Positions 7,351-15,618 of a stretch of DNA of 52,575 bases are shown piece by piece. A model generated the notes under the pieces. That model was not told the origin of the DNA. It saw nothing but the letters and a program-made list of their open reading frames with translations, and searched no databases. The stretch is from Methylibium sp. (lineage in GTDB: Bacteria > Pseudomonadota > Gammaproteobacteria > Burkholderiales > Burkholderiaceae_C), in assembly GCA_013824165.1 (NCBI GenBank), contig PNNH01000006.1, positions 1-52,575 of the forward strand. The letters run 5' to 3'. The translations under genes and the position numbers were made by a program. How positions within the stretch are numbered: position 1 is the first letter of the stretch; each line of letters starts with the position of its first letter.

Positions 7351-7932
7351 TTACAGCGCGGCGACGCCGCTGAAGTTCAGCTTGAACTTGACTTGGACGT
7401 CGTTGGCGACGATGGAGGTGTCGCTCCACTCACCCTCGCCGATCTTGAACTCCAGGCGCTTGAGCACGAAGGCGCCGCTGGCCGTGGTCTGGCCGCCGGC
7501 CTGGGCCAGCGTCACCGGCACGGTCAGCTCGCGGCTCTGGCCCTTGATGGTCAGGCGGCCGGTCACGTCCAGGCGGCCCTTGCCTGCCGGCTTGATGGCG
7601 CTGCTCTGGAAGCTGGCCTGGGCCAGCTTCTTGCTGTCGAACCAAAGCGGCTTGGCCAGCTCGGCTTCAACCTCGGGCGCGCCCATCGCAACGCTGGCCA
7701 GATCGATGGTGAAGGCCACCTTGCCGGCTTCGGGCTTCTTGGGGTCGAAAGCCAGCTGGGCATCAAAGCGCTTGAAATGGCCGTCCACCGGCACGCCCAT
7801 CTGGCGGCTGGTGAAGGCCAGTTCGCTGCCGGCGGGCACGAGCTTGGCTTGCGCCAGCACAGCGCTGCTGGTCAGGGTCAGCAGCGCGGCGGCGGCCAGG
7901 CTGGGCAGATGGCGGCGGACAAGGGCATGCAT
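7351..7932 (-). CDS. Periplasmic YceI-family protein (second, divergent paralogue)
   Basis: A 193-residue protein with a signal peptide ending near AVLAQA (residue ~28) and a YceI-type lipocalin-like domain (SELAFTSRQMGVPVDGHF near the start, TSIVANDVQVKFKLNFSG at the end). It differs clearly from the neighbouring YceI protein, so the two are old paralogues rather than a recent duplication. It lies 45 bases upstream of the other yceI gene and 30 bases downstream of the cytochrome b561 gene, probably one transcript. Confidence 0.88.
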   Translation of the reverse strand: MHALVRRHLPSLAAAALLTLTSSAVLAQAKLVPAGSELAFTSRQMGVPVDGHFKRFDAQLAFDPKKPEAGKVAFTIDLASVAMGAPEVEAELAKPLWFDSKKLAQASFQSSAIKPAGKGRLDVTGRLTIKGQSRELTVPVTLAQAGGQTTASGAFVLKRLEFKIGEGEWSDTSIVANDVQVKFKLNFSGVAAL

Positions 7933-7962
7933 GTTCTGGGATTCCTTGATGAAGAGGGGTGT

Positions 7963-8514
7963 TCAGCGGCGGGCCGGCCACATGCGCAGCAGCAGGCCGT
8001 CGCGGTCGATCAGCTGGTGCTTGAGGGCGGCCGCCACATGGGCCAGCACCAGCGCCGCCAGGCCATAGGCCAGCCAGCGGTGGGTCAGCTTCAGCGTCTC
8101 GGCCAGCGCCTTGTCCACCGGCACGAAGTCAGGCAGCGGCAGCAGGCCGAACCAGACGATGGGGAAGCCGGCCGCCGAGCTGTAGGCCCAGCCGGCCAGC
8201 GGCAGCGCGAAGAACAGCGCATACATCAGACCGTGCACCAGATGCCCGGCGCGCTGCTGCCACAACGGCCCGGCCGGCGCGGCAGGGGCCGCATGCGTCA
8301 GGCGCCACAGCAGGCGCAGTGCCGACAGGGCCAGGATGCTGACGCCGGCCCATTTGTGCCAGTTGTAGAGCTTGAGCCGGCCCAGCGAGAAGGGCTGGTC
8401 GACCATGTAAAGGCCCACGCCGAAGGCGCCGATGATGGCCAGCGCCAGCAGCCAGTGCAGCGCCATCGCAAGCGGGGTGTAGCGCTGCGCTGGGGTGGAG
8501 ACGGAAATGGACAT
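7963..8514 (-). CDS. Cytochrome b561-family di-haem membrane protein
   Basis: A 183-residue four-helix cytochrome b561. Candidate haem ligands are in MALHWLLALAII (helix 1), YNWHKWAGVSIL (helix 2) and the last helices (HRWLAYGLAALVLAHVAAALKH). It should shuttle electrons between quinol and periplasmic acceptors, and the two downstream YceI proteins are likely partners. The frame extends upstream to 8583, but the ATG at 8514 (MSISVSTPAQRYTPLAMALHW) matches normal family N-termini and is preferred. Confidence 0.92.
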   Translation of the reverse strand: MSISVSTPAQRYTPLAMALHWLLALAIIGAFGVGLYMVDQPFSLGRLKLYNWHKWAGVSILALSALRLLWRLTHAAPAAPAGPLWQQRAGHLVHGLMYALFFALPLAGWAYSSAAGFPIVWFGLLPLPDFVPVDKALAETLKLTHRWLAYGLAALVLAHVAAALKHQLIDRDGLLLRMWPARR

Positions 8515-8707
8515 GGCGTGCGGGCGGTGTTGTGAATCAGCAGGGCCGCCAGTGTCGAAGTGGCCGGGCCTGCGGCGATTCACCGGGCTTGACGCCAGGA
8601 TTCAATGCCATTGAATGCCCTCACCCGGACTGGCCGTCACGGCGGGGTCATGCAGCAGGCCCAAGATTCACTGCGTGTCAGGCAGTCACGGCATTTCTGG
8701 AGCAGCT

Positions 8708-9286
8708 ATGGATGTGGTCGGCAAGATCGAGGCCTTGTTCCTGCGGCGCGGCAGCCGCCCCTACGAGGACGGTGCCCACGGCAGCATCACGGTGCTGGCC
8801 CATGCGCTGCAGTGCGCGCAGCTGGCCGAATGGGCCGATGCCGATCCGGCGCTGGTGGCTGCGGCCTTGCTGCATGACCTGGGCCAGCTGATGGATGCGG
8901 GCGAGGCCGAGCCGCTGCAGCCCGATGCGCATGAGCAGCGCGGCCTGGCGCTGCTCAGCACCGGCTTCGGCCATGCGGTGCTGGAGCCGATTCGCCTGCA
9001 GCCGGCCGCACGCCGCTACCTGGCCAGCATGGATGCCCGGCAGACCCCGCACCTGAGCCCAGGCGCCGCGCACCGCCTGCAGCAGCTGGGCGGGCGCATG
9101 AATGCCGAGGAGGGGCTGATGTTCCTGTCCCGGCCGCAGGCGAGCGCGGCTGTGCAGCTGTGCCGCTGGGACCAGTTGGCCTGCCATCCGGGCAAGCGCA
9201 CGCCGCCTCTGGGCTATTACCTGGGCCAGCTCGAAGCGCAGCTGCAGTCATTTCGCGCCGGACCGGCGCGCCTGGCGATCGCCTGA
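8708..9286 (+). CDS. PhnZ-like HD-domain oxygenase homologue with altered active site
   Basis: A 192-residue HD-domain protein resembling the phosphonate-degradation oxygenase PhnZ: substrate-loop Y and E (SRPYEDGAHGS), HALQCAQLA, the HD pair in LLHDLGQ, a DAHEQRG block and a late Asp in CRWDQLACHPG. PhnZ uses two irons to cleave 2-amino-1-hydroxyethylphosphonate. From memory, the segment usually read as LHVAAKRYL is here LQPAARRYL, replacing a metal-ligand His with Gln and a phosphonate-binding Lys with Arg, so the activity may differ or be lost. The ATG at 8708 follows GGAGCAGCT. No other phosphonate gene is visible nearby. Confidence 0.75.
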   Translation: MDVVGKIEALFLRRGSRPYEDGAHGSITVLAHALQCAQLAEWADADPALVAAALLHDLGQLMDAGEAEPLQPDAHEQRGLALLSTGFGHAVLEPIRLQPAARRYLASMDARQTPHLSPGAAHRLQQLGGRMNAEEGLMFLSRPQASAAVQLCRWDQLACHPGKRTPPLGYYLGQLEAQLQSFRAGPARLAIA

Positions 9287-9293
9287 TCACCGG

Positions 9294-9324
9294 CCCAGCA
9301 TCCCTCCTGAGGGGGATGGCTGGG
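9294..9324 (+). terminator. GC-rich hairpin just after the HD-domain gene
   Basis: CCCAGC-ATCCC pairs with GGGAT-g-GCTGGG around a short loop, forming an 11-bp stem with one bulged base, starting eight bases after the stop codon. No T-tract follows, so it may be a weak terminator or an mRNA 3'-end stabiliser. Confidence 0.4.
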
Positions 9325-9590
9325 CTTGAGAGCGGCAAAGATACTGGCCCCCGCCCATGCGCCGCCTGGACCTCGGCGTGTGGCAGGGAGGGAGGGGTGC
9401 TGTGCCGACCACCAAGGCTCGCGAGGGCGGCGGTGGTCGGCATTGCATTTTTGTGACGGTGCTGTGAAGCACTTGGGGACTGACGCCACAGCGCGCGTGA
9501 TCCCTTCCCCCAATCTGACGAAGGCGACACCGGCCACGGGTCTGGCGGTGGTATGGTCCGCGCCTGTTGGTCCATAAGAACTCAGGCGCC
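9325..9590. other. Intergenic region upstream of the hybrid-kinase operon
   Basis: No convincing gene is seen here. The stretch should contain the promoter of the kinase/GMC/PhoD operon; a TATGGT at 9552-9557 could be a -10 element, but I see no matching -35 element. Short A/T runs occur near 9445-9455. Nothing else recognisable. Confidence 0.4.
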
Positions 9591-9713
9591 ATGCGCAAGA
9601 ACATCACTGACCGGCAGGCCGTCTCGTCCAGGCGACGGCCCTGCCAGGCCTTGGGGCATGCCCCATTCCCGGACGCGGGGCGCAAGCCCGGTCCAGCCTG
9701 CTTGACCCCATGA
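9591..9713 (+). CDS. Possible 40-residue leader ORF coupled to the hybrid kinase
   Basis: An open frame from ATG 9591 to TGA 9711-9713 encodes a basic 40-residue peptide beginning MRKNITDRQAV. Its stop codon overlaps the kinase ATG (ATGA, 9710-9713). The kinase start has no visible Shine-Dalgarno site, so coupling to this upstream frame would explain its translation. The peptide matches no family I know, and its own ribosome site is weak. It could equally be chance. Confidence 0.25.
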   Translation: MRKNITDRQAVSSRRRPCQALGHAPFPDAGRKPGPACLTP

Positions 9714-11506
9714 CGGCCGCGCCCGATACGCAGGCTGCCACGCCGAGCACCGCCGATTTGCCCCAGTCCGCGGCGGTCCGCGAGGAGCTGCTGCAGCTGC
9801 TGGCCAAGCAGGGGCGTCGCGTGCCCTACCCCGTCGGTCTGTCCGCTGCCGTCATGGCCTTGATGGCGGGCGATGCGGTGTCGCCCTGGTTTTCAGGCCT
9901 TTGGCTCAGTGCCGTGGTTGCCGTGCTGGCCTTGCGCTGGTGGGCGCTGGGCCTGCTGCCGCGCCTGCAGGCCACGCCGGTGCGGACCCGTCTGCAGTGG
10001 GCTGTCGGCCTGAGTGCGCTCAACGGCCTGATGTTCGGGCTCTCGGTCGCCTTCACGCCCTTCCTGAGCGACTACGAGCGCATGGTGCAGACCATCTTGC
10101 TGCTGGGCCTGTGCGCTGGCGCGGTGGCCACCACCGCCGGCTATGGCCCGGTCTTCCTGGCCTTCCTGATCCCGGTCTCGCTGGCCAATGCCTTGTCCTG
10201 GGTGACCGGTGGCGGCGGGGCGCATGCAGTGACCTGGGTCGAGTTGCTGCTGGGCGCTTTGATCCTGGGCTTTGCGGCCATTCTGGCCGGGCTGGCTCGC
10301 GATGCCTGGCGGGTGTTTGTCGAGTCCATCGGCATCCGCCAGCAGCAGCAGCGCAACAACGAGCAGCTGCGCCTGGCCCTGCAGCGCGCCGAGTCGGCCA
10401 ATTCGGCCAAGACGCGCTTCTTCGCTTCGGCCAGCCACGACCTGCGCCAACCGATGCACACGCTGTCGCTGCTGGGCGCGGCGCTGACCATGCGCGAGCT
10501 GGACCAGCCCAGCACCGAGATCGCGCGCCAGATGAATGTGGCGCTGCGCTCGCTGTCCTCGCAGATGGACGCGCTGCTGGACATTTCCAAGCTCGACGCG
10601 CAGGTCATCCAGGTCAAGCCCGAACTGATGCCGCTGTGCAAATGGCTGCACCGGCTGCAGCAGGAGTTTCAGCCGGCGGCACACAGCAAGGGGCTGACGC
10701 TGCGCCTGGACTGCCCGATGGGAGCGTTTGTCGAGAGCGACCCGGTGCTGCTGGAGCGGGTGGTGCGCAACCTGATCGACAACGCGATCAAGTACACGCC
10801 GAGCGGCGGCGTCGAGATCAGCACCCACCGCGATGGCGAGCTGTGGAAGCTGGCAGTGCGCGATACCGGCCTGGGCATCGCGGCTGACGAGCAGACGCGC
10901 GTTTTCGACGAGTTCTACCAGCTCGGCAATCCCGAGCGCGACCGCGCCAAGGGACTGGGGCTGGGCCTGTCCATCGTCAGCCGCCTGGTCGACCTGCTGG
11001 ACCTGCATCTGGAGCTGCAGTCTCAGCCGGGCGCCGGTTCCTGCTTCACGCTGAGCATTGCTGCCGTCGATGGCGCCGAGCTGCCGCCCGCGGCGGCTGC
11101 ACCGGACCTGGCGGCCTTGCAGAACCTGCGCGTGCTGGTGGTTGACGACGAAGAGCCGGTGCGCCTGGCGATGCAGACCCTGCTGGGCGCCCATGGCTGC
11201 CAGGTGCTGCTGGCCGGCAGCACCCGCGAAGCGATGGTGAAGGCCCTGGTCCAGCGCCCTGACATCGTGCTGGCCGACATGCGCCTGCGTGGGGCGGACG
11301 ACGGCCTGTCGGCCATCCGTTCGCTGCGCTCGGCACTGCCCGGCCTGCCGGCGCTGCTGATCAGCGGCGACACCGCGCCGGAGCGGCTGCGCGAAGCGCA
11401 TGAGGCCGGTCTGCCGCTGCTGCACAAGCCGGTGGCGGCCGAAGAGCTGGTCGACGCCATGCTGATGGCGCTGAAGGACATCCGCACCGCAGGCAGCCCA
11501 GCCTGA
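9710..11506 (+). CDS. Hybrid sensor histidine kinase / response regulator
   Basis: A 598-residue protein. Residues ~40-205 contain about six membrane helices without a recognisable periplasmic domain. A short coiled linker (RQQQQRNNEQLRLALQRAE) leads into a HisKA domain with phospho-acceptor H243 in FASASHDLRQPMHTL, then a HATPase (RNLIDNAIKYTP, DTGLGIA, GLGLGLSIVSRLV) and a C-terminal receiver (LVVDDEEPVR) with D523 in VLADMRL and K in LLHKPVA. There is no output domain, so the phosphate is used within the protein or passed to an unlinked partner. The stop overlaps the next start (TGATG), coupling it to the GMC-hydrolase fusion. Confidence 0.92.
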   Translation: MTAAPDTQAATPSTADLPQSAAVREELLQLLAKQGRRVPYPVGLSAAVMALMAGDAVSPWFSGLWLSAVVAVLALRWWALGLLPRLQATPVRTRLQWAVGLSALNGLMFGLSVAFTPFLSDYERMVQTILLLGLCAGAVATTAGYGPVFLAFLIPVSLANALSWVTGGGGAHAVTWVELLLGALILGFAAILAGLARDAWRVFVESIGIRQQQQRNNEQLRLALQRAESANSAKTRFFASASHDLRQPMHTLSLLGAALTMRELDQPSTEIARQMNVALRSLSSQMDALLDISKLDAQVIQVKPELMPLCKWLHRLQQEFQPAAHSKGLTLRLDCPMGAFVESDPVLLERVVRNLIDNAIKYTPSGGVEISTHRDGELWKLAVRDTGLGIAADEQTRVFDEFYQLGNPERDRAKGLGLGLSIVSRLVDLLDLHLELQSQPGAGSCFTLSIAAVDGAELPPAAAAPDLAALQNLRVLVVDDEEPVRLAMQTLLGAHGCQVLLAGSTREAMVKALVQRPDIVLADMRLRGADDGLSAIRSLRSALPGLPALLISGDTAPERLREAHEAGLPLLHKPVAAEELVDAMLMALKDIRTAGSPA

Positions 11507-14500
11507 TGGCGGTCGACGCCGTGCCGCAGGCCACGCGCTGGCTTGGCGAACCGCTGGAAGTGCTGCTGCAGGAGCTGGCGCAGCAACAACTGCAACAGCA
11601 ACAGCCGCGCAGCGAGCCCGACTTCGATGTGCTGATCGTCGGCAGCGGCTACGGCGGCGCGACCGCCGCCGAGCAGCTCTCGCGCTGTGCTGACGAGCAG
11701 GGCCGGCCGCTGCGCATCGCCGTGCTGGAGCGCGGCCGCGAGTATCTGCAGGGCAGCTTCCCGGCGCGCTTCGCCGAGCTGACGGGCCATCTGCGCGTCA
11801 CTACGCCCGCCGGCGAGATTAAGGGTTTCGGCGAAGGCCTGTTCGACCTGCGCGTCGGCCCGGACATGGTGGTGGCGCTGGGCAGTGGCCTGGGCGGCGG
11901 CTCGCTGATCAATGCCGGCGTGATGGAACCGGCGCGGCCCGAGGTGTTCGCCGACCCGGCCTGGCCCGAGGGCCTGCGCCGCGACCCGGCGCAGATGAAA
12001 GCCTGGTACGCGGCGGCCGGCCGCGCGCTGGGCAGCTTGCACGCCGACGGACAGCCCAACACCATCGACCGGCTGGCCGGCTTCGCGCCGCGCCGCGCCG
12101 AACTGCTGGCCAGCCTGGGCGACGCGGCAGCGCCAGCTCGGCGGGTGCCCATCACGGTGGCCCTGGAAGCGCAGCCGCAAAGTGCGGCAGGCCTGGACCT
12201 GCAACGCTGCATCGCCTGCGGAGACTGCGCCACCGGCTGCAACCATGGCGCCAAGCAGTCGCTGGACACCAATCTGCTGCTGCAGGCGCATCAGCGCGGC
12301 GTGCGCCTGATCACCGGCGCCAGCGTGCTGCGCCTGGAGAAGGACGCGCACACTGGCTGGCAGCTGCTGGTGCAGCCCAGCGATGCCGTGATGCGCCGCC
12401 GCGAGTTGGCACCAACGCGGCTGCGCGCGCGCCGTGTGCTGCTGGCCGCCGGCACGCTGGGAAGCAGCGAGATCCTGCTGCGCTCGCGTGCCGCTGGGCT
12501 GGCGCTGTCGGATCAGCTCGGTCGGCGCTTCAGCGGCAACGGTGATGTGCTTGCCGCGGCCGTCGAGGCGTCCGAGCCACTGCAGGCGCTGGCCGATGAA
12601 GACCAGGCGCCGGCTGCGCGCGGTGTCGGTCCCACCATCACCGCGCTGCTGGATGCGCGCTCGGGGGCGGCCGCGGACGGCGGCAATTTCGTTGTGCAGG
12701 ACCTGGCCGTGCCCGGCGCGCTTCGCTGGAGCTTTGAGGAAAGCTTTGCCCTGGCCGAGACCCTCGACAGGCTGGCGCAGCCCGACCGCAGCCGCCATGC
12801 TGACGGCGTCAGCTTCGACGACCCGTTGAGCATCCGCCCCGAGCGCAGCGCGCGCATCCTGCCTTTGGCCATCATGGGCCTGGACGGCGCCAGCGGCGAG
12901 CTGCGCCTGCCCGCGGAAGAGGATGAGTGGGACGCGCAGCCTGGCCGTCTGCAGGTGCACTGGCCCGGCGCCCGCGATGACCCGGCCGTGCAGCGCCGCC
13001 ATGCCTGGCTGCAGGCGCGGCTGGCGCAGCGCGGCGCGCGCCTGCTGGCCAATCCGCTGTGGCGCCTGCTGCCGGCCGAGCTGTCCTTTCTGACCGACGA
13101 TCAGAAGGGCCCGATGATCACCGTGCACCCGCTGGGCGGCTGCGCGATGGCCGACGATGCGGCGCGCGGCGTGGTCGACGAATGGGGACGCGTCTACGCC
13201 GGCCGCCAGGGGCAAGCCGTGCACGAGGGCCTGGTGGTGCTGGACGGCGCCATCGTGCCCGCCGCCGTGGGCATCAACCCGGCGCTGACTATCACCGCGC
13301 TGGCGCTGCGCGCGCTGGCCACGCTGCGCCGGCTCTGGGGCCTGCGCGAGCGCAGCGATCTGGCCGCGCTTCCCAAGCCCGGCCCACGCCCGGTGTTTCG
13401 GCGCCTGCCGATTGACAAGGCCGAGGCGCGGGCGCCGGTGGAGGCCGAGTTGCGCGAGCGCCTGGGCGGCTTCGTGCGCCTGCCTGGCGCGCCGGGCGGC
13501 GACACCAAATACCTGGAGCTGACCTTGGTCTACCAGCCGCTGCCGCTGCGCCAGCTGCTGCAGGCCGGGCCGCAGCGCCGTCTGCGTTGCGCGCCCGACG
13601 GCGAGAGCCGACTGCGCCTGTTCGATGCCTGGCCTGACCCGGATGCGCCCGGCCACTACATGGTGGTCAAGGCCGGCAGTGCGCGCGGCCAGGGCAAGCT
13701 GTGGATGCATGCCGAGCGGCAGGACAGCGATGCGCGCCTGGTGCTGCCGCTGCAGCAGGCCGAGCTGGCGGTCTTCCATCGCGAGGCCAGCGGCCCCTGG
13801 CAGCGCAGCTTGCGCGGCTTGTGGGCCTGGTGGCGCAACCGCGGCTGGCGTGACACCACGCAAGCCCTGCTGGACGGCCTGTCGCAACGCGTTGCGCCCA
13901 AGTCCGCGCAAGGCTCGCGCTGGCAGCGCGTCAAGACGAAGGCCTTGAACGCGCTGGCGCTGGCTTCCCACGCCGGCCAGGTGCGGCGGATGGACTACGC
14001 GCTGTTGTTGGGCGAAGCTGCGGACATCCCCGTCTGGGCGCGCCCGCTGCAGGGCCTGCGCCTGGCCGGTGCCAAGCGCCTCAGCTACACGCGTCGGGGC
14101 AATCCCTGGACGCAGCTCAGCCGACTGACGCTGGAAGTCAGCGGCCCCATCAAGCCGCTGCGCGGCCAGGCCGCGCCGGTCCTGGAGCTGGATCTGTTCT
14201 ATCTGGCTCGGCAGCGCCAGCCGCTGCTGCGCATCACCCGCTCGCCCGACATGCCCAGCACGGTGCGCGAGCTGGGCGCGCTGCTGGCCTATCTGTTGCG
14301 CCTGCTGATCGAGGTCCATGTCTGGACCTTCCGTCTGCCTGACGCCGCGCCGCCGCGCACGCCCGAGCGCCTGCCCGGCGCGGTGCCGGGCCTGCCGCAG
14401 CCTGAGGTGATGGAGATCGCGGTAGGCCGGCGCGGCGACGCCGGCCTGCAGCGCCGCCCGGTGGAGCGCAAGCCGCGCGCCGATGCCGATGAGCCGGTGC

Positions 14501-15618
14501 ATCTGCGCCTGACACGCTACCGCCAGGACCAGCGCATCGCGCCCGCCGGCCACGACGGCCCCTGGGCCGGCGGCCAGCCGCTGCTGATGATTCACGGCTA
14601 CAGCGCCAGCGGCGCCACGTTTGCGCACCATTCGGTGCAGCCCGGTCCCGCCAAGCTGCTGTGGGACGCCGGCTTCGATGTCTGGCTGCTGGACTTGCGC
14701 ACCAGCGCCGGCATGCCCAGCGCCACGCTGCCCTGGACCTTCGAGGAATGCGCGCTCAACGACATCCCGGTGGCGGTTGACCAGGTGCTGCGCGCCACCG
14801 GGCGGCCGCAGCTGGACCTGTTCGCGCACTGCATGGGCGCGTCGATGCTGCACATGGCCTTGCTGCAGCCGCGCGAGCAGGCGGGCGTCGAGCATTTCTT
14901 CCCGCTGCGTCAGCGCCTGATGCAGGGCGGCCTGATCCGCCGCCTGGTGATCTCGCAGGTCACGCCCAAGATGATCATGTCGCCCACCAACACGCTGCGG
15001 GCGCACCTGATGCAATACCTGCGGCCTTGGTTGCCGCTACAGGACTTTGCCTTCCGCCCCGAGGAGCCGCGCGGCCTGCAGGACCAGCTGATCGACCGCC
15101 TGCTGTCCAGCCTGCCTTATCCGGAGGCCGAGTTCGACCTCGAGAACCCGCCGTTCCCCAGCCTGCGTCGCACACCCTGGACCGCCACGCGCCACCGCAT
15201 GGACCTGCTCTACGGGCGCGACTTCGCCCTTGGCAATGTGGCGGCGCCGGTGCTGGATTTCATCGATGACCACTTCGGCCCGCTCAATATGGACACCGTG
15301 GCCCAGGCCATCAACTTCGCCCGCGTCAACGAGATCACCGATTGGCGCGGCGCCAGCGTCTACCTGGACGATATGGCCAAGACCCTGGCCCAGCTGCAGG
15401 CCTTTCCGGTGCTGTCGATCCACGGTCAGGACAACGGCCTGTGCCAGGCCGAGAGCGGCGAGCTGCTGCAAGACCTCTACGAGCAGATTGCGCCCGGCCG
15501 CTACCGCTACAAGATCATCCACGGCCATGGCCACCAGGACTGCCTGATCGGCCACGACATCCGCGAGAAGGTGTTCGTGCACGTGCTGCAGTTCCTGTTC
15601 GAGGAGCCGCAGCCATGA
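11506..15618 (+). CDS. Fusion of GMC (cholesterol-oxidase-type) oxidoreductase and alpha/beta hydrolase
   Basis: A 1370-residue, probably cytoplasmic protein. Residues ~38-610 are a GMC flavoenzyme: FAD motif GSGYGG (46-51), GSGLGGGSLINAG, a cysteine motif C235-X2-C-X2-C-X3-C245, then HPLGGC with H541 and INPALT with N591 near the active site. Residues ~640-960 are a region I cannot assign. From ~985 an alpha/beta hydrolase follows: oxyanion region LMIHGYSASG (1028-1037), nucleophile elbow AHCMGA with C1109 in place of Ser, acid D1309 and catalytic His candidate H1343 in HGHGHQDCL. Similar fusions are annotated as cholesterol oxidases, but a sterol substrate is not shown here. Both ends overlap neighbours, so it is translationally coupled. 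Confidence 0.88.
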   Translation: MAVDAVPQATRWLGEPLEVLLQELAQQQLQQQQPRSEPDFDVLIVGSGYGGATAAEQLSRCADEQGRPLRIAVLERGREYLQGSFPARFAELTGHLRVTTPAGEIKGFGEGLFDLRVGPDMVVALGSGLGGGSLINAGVMEPARPEVFADPAWPEGLRRDPAQMKAWYAAAGRALGSLHADGQPNTIDRLAGFAPRRAELLASLGDAAAPARRVPITVALEAQPQSAAGLDLQRCIACGDCATGCNHGAKQSLDTNLLLQAHQRGVRLITGASVLRLEKDAHTGWQLLVQPSDAVMRRRELAPTRLRARRVLLAAGTLGSSEILLRSRAAGLALSDQLGRRFSGNGDVLAAAVEASEPLQALADEDQAPAARGVGPTITALLDARSGAAADGGNFVVQDLAVPGALRWSFEESFALAETLDRLAQPDRSRHADGVSFDDPLSIRPERSARILPLAIMGLDGASGELRLPAEEDEWDAQPGRLQVHWPGARDDPAVQRRHAWLQARLAQRGARLLANPLWRLLPAELSFLTDDQKGPMITVHPLGGCAMADDAARGVVDEWGRVYAGRQGQAVHEGLVVLDGAIVPAAVGINPALTITALALRALATLRRLWGLRERSDLAALPKPGPRPVFRRLPIDKAEARAPVEAELRERLGGFVRLPGAPGGDTKYLELTLVYQPLPLRQLLQAGPQRRLRCAPDGESRLRLFDAWPDPDAPGHYMVVKAGSARGQGKLWMHAERQDSDARLVLPLQQAELAVFHREASGPWQRSLRGLWAWWRNRGWRDTTQALLDGLSQRVAPKSAQGSRWQRVKTKALNALALASHAGQVRRMDYALLLGEAADIPVWARPLQGLRLAGAKRLSYTRRGNPWTQLSRLTLEVSGPIKPLRGQAAPVLELDLFYLARQRQPLLRITRSPDMPSTVRELGALLAYLLRLLIEVHVWTFRLPDAAPPRTPERLPGAVPGLPQPEVMEIAVGRRGDAGLQRRPVERKPRADADEPVHLRLTRYRQDQRIAPAGHDGPWAGGQPLLMIHGYSASGATFAHHSVQPGPAKLLWDAGFDVWLLDLRTSAGMPSATLPWTFEECALNDIPVAVDQVLRATGRPQLDLFAHCMGASMLHMALLQPREQAGVEHFFPLRQRLMQGGLIRRLVISQVTPKMIMSPTNTLRAHLMQYLRPWLPLQDFAFRPEEPRGLQDQLIDRLLSSLPYPEAEFDLENPPFPSLRRTPWTATRHRMDLLYGRDFALGNVAAPVLDFIDDHFGPLNMDTVAQAINFARVNEITDWRGASVYLDDMAKTLAQLQAFPVLSIHGQDNGLCQAESGELLQDLYEQIAPGRYRYKIIHGHGHQDCLIGHDIREKVFVHVLQFLFEEPQP

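Noticed and set aside
6586-8535. Plus-strand open frame of about 650 codons across the YceI and b561 genes
   Set aside because: It has low-complexity composition and no motifs, and three well-supported minus-strand genes occupy the region.
9552-9557. TATGGT as promoter of the kinase operon
   Set aside because: No -35 element at suitable spacing, so not listed as a promoter.
11023-15015. Open frame of about 1330 codons on the minus strand opposite the GMC-hydrolase gene
   Set aside because: It is rich in Gln, Arg, Ala and His without any domain and lies exactly antisense to a gene with clear motifs. It is a GC-codon shadow.
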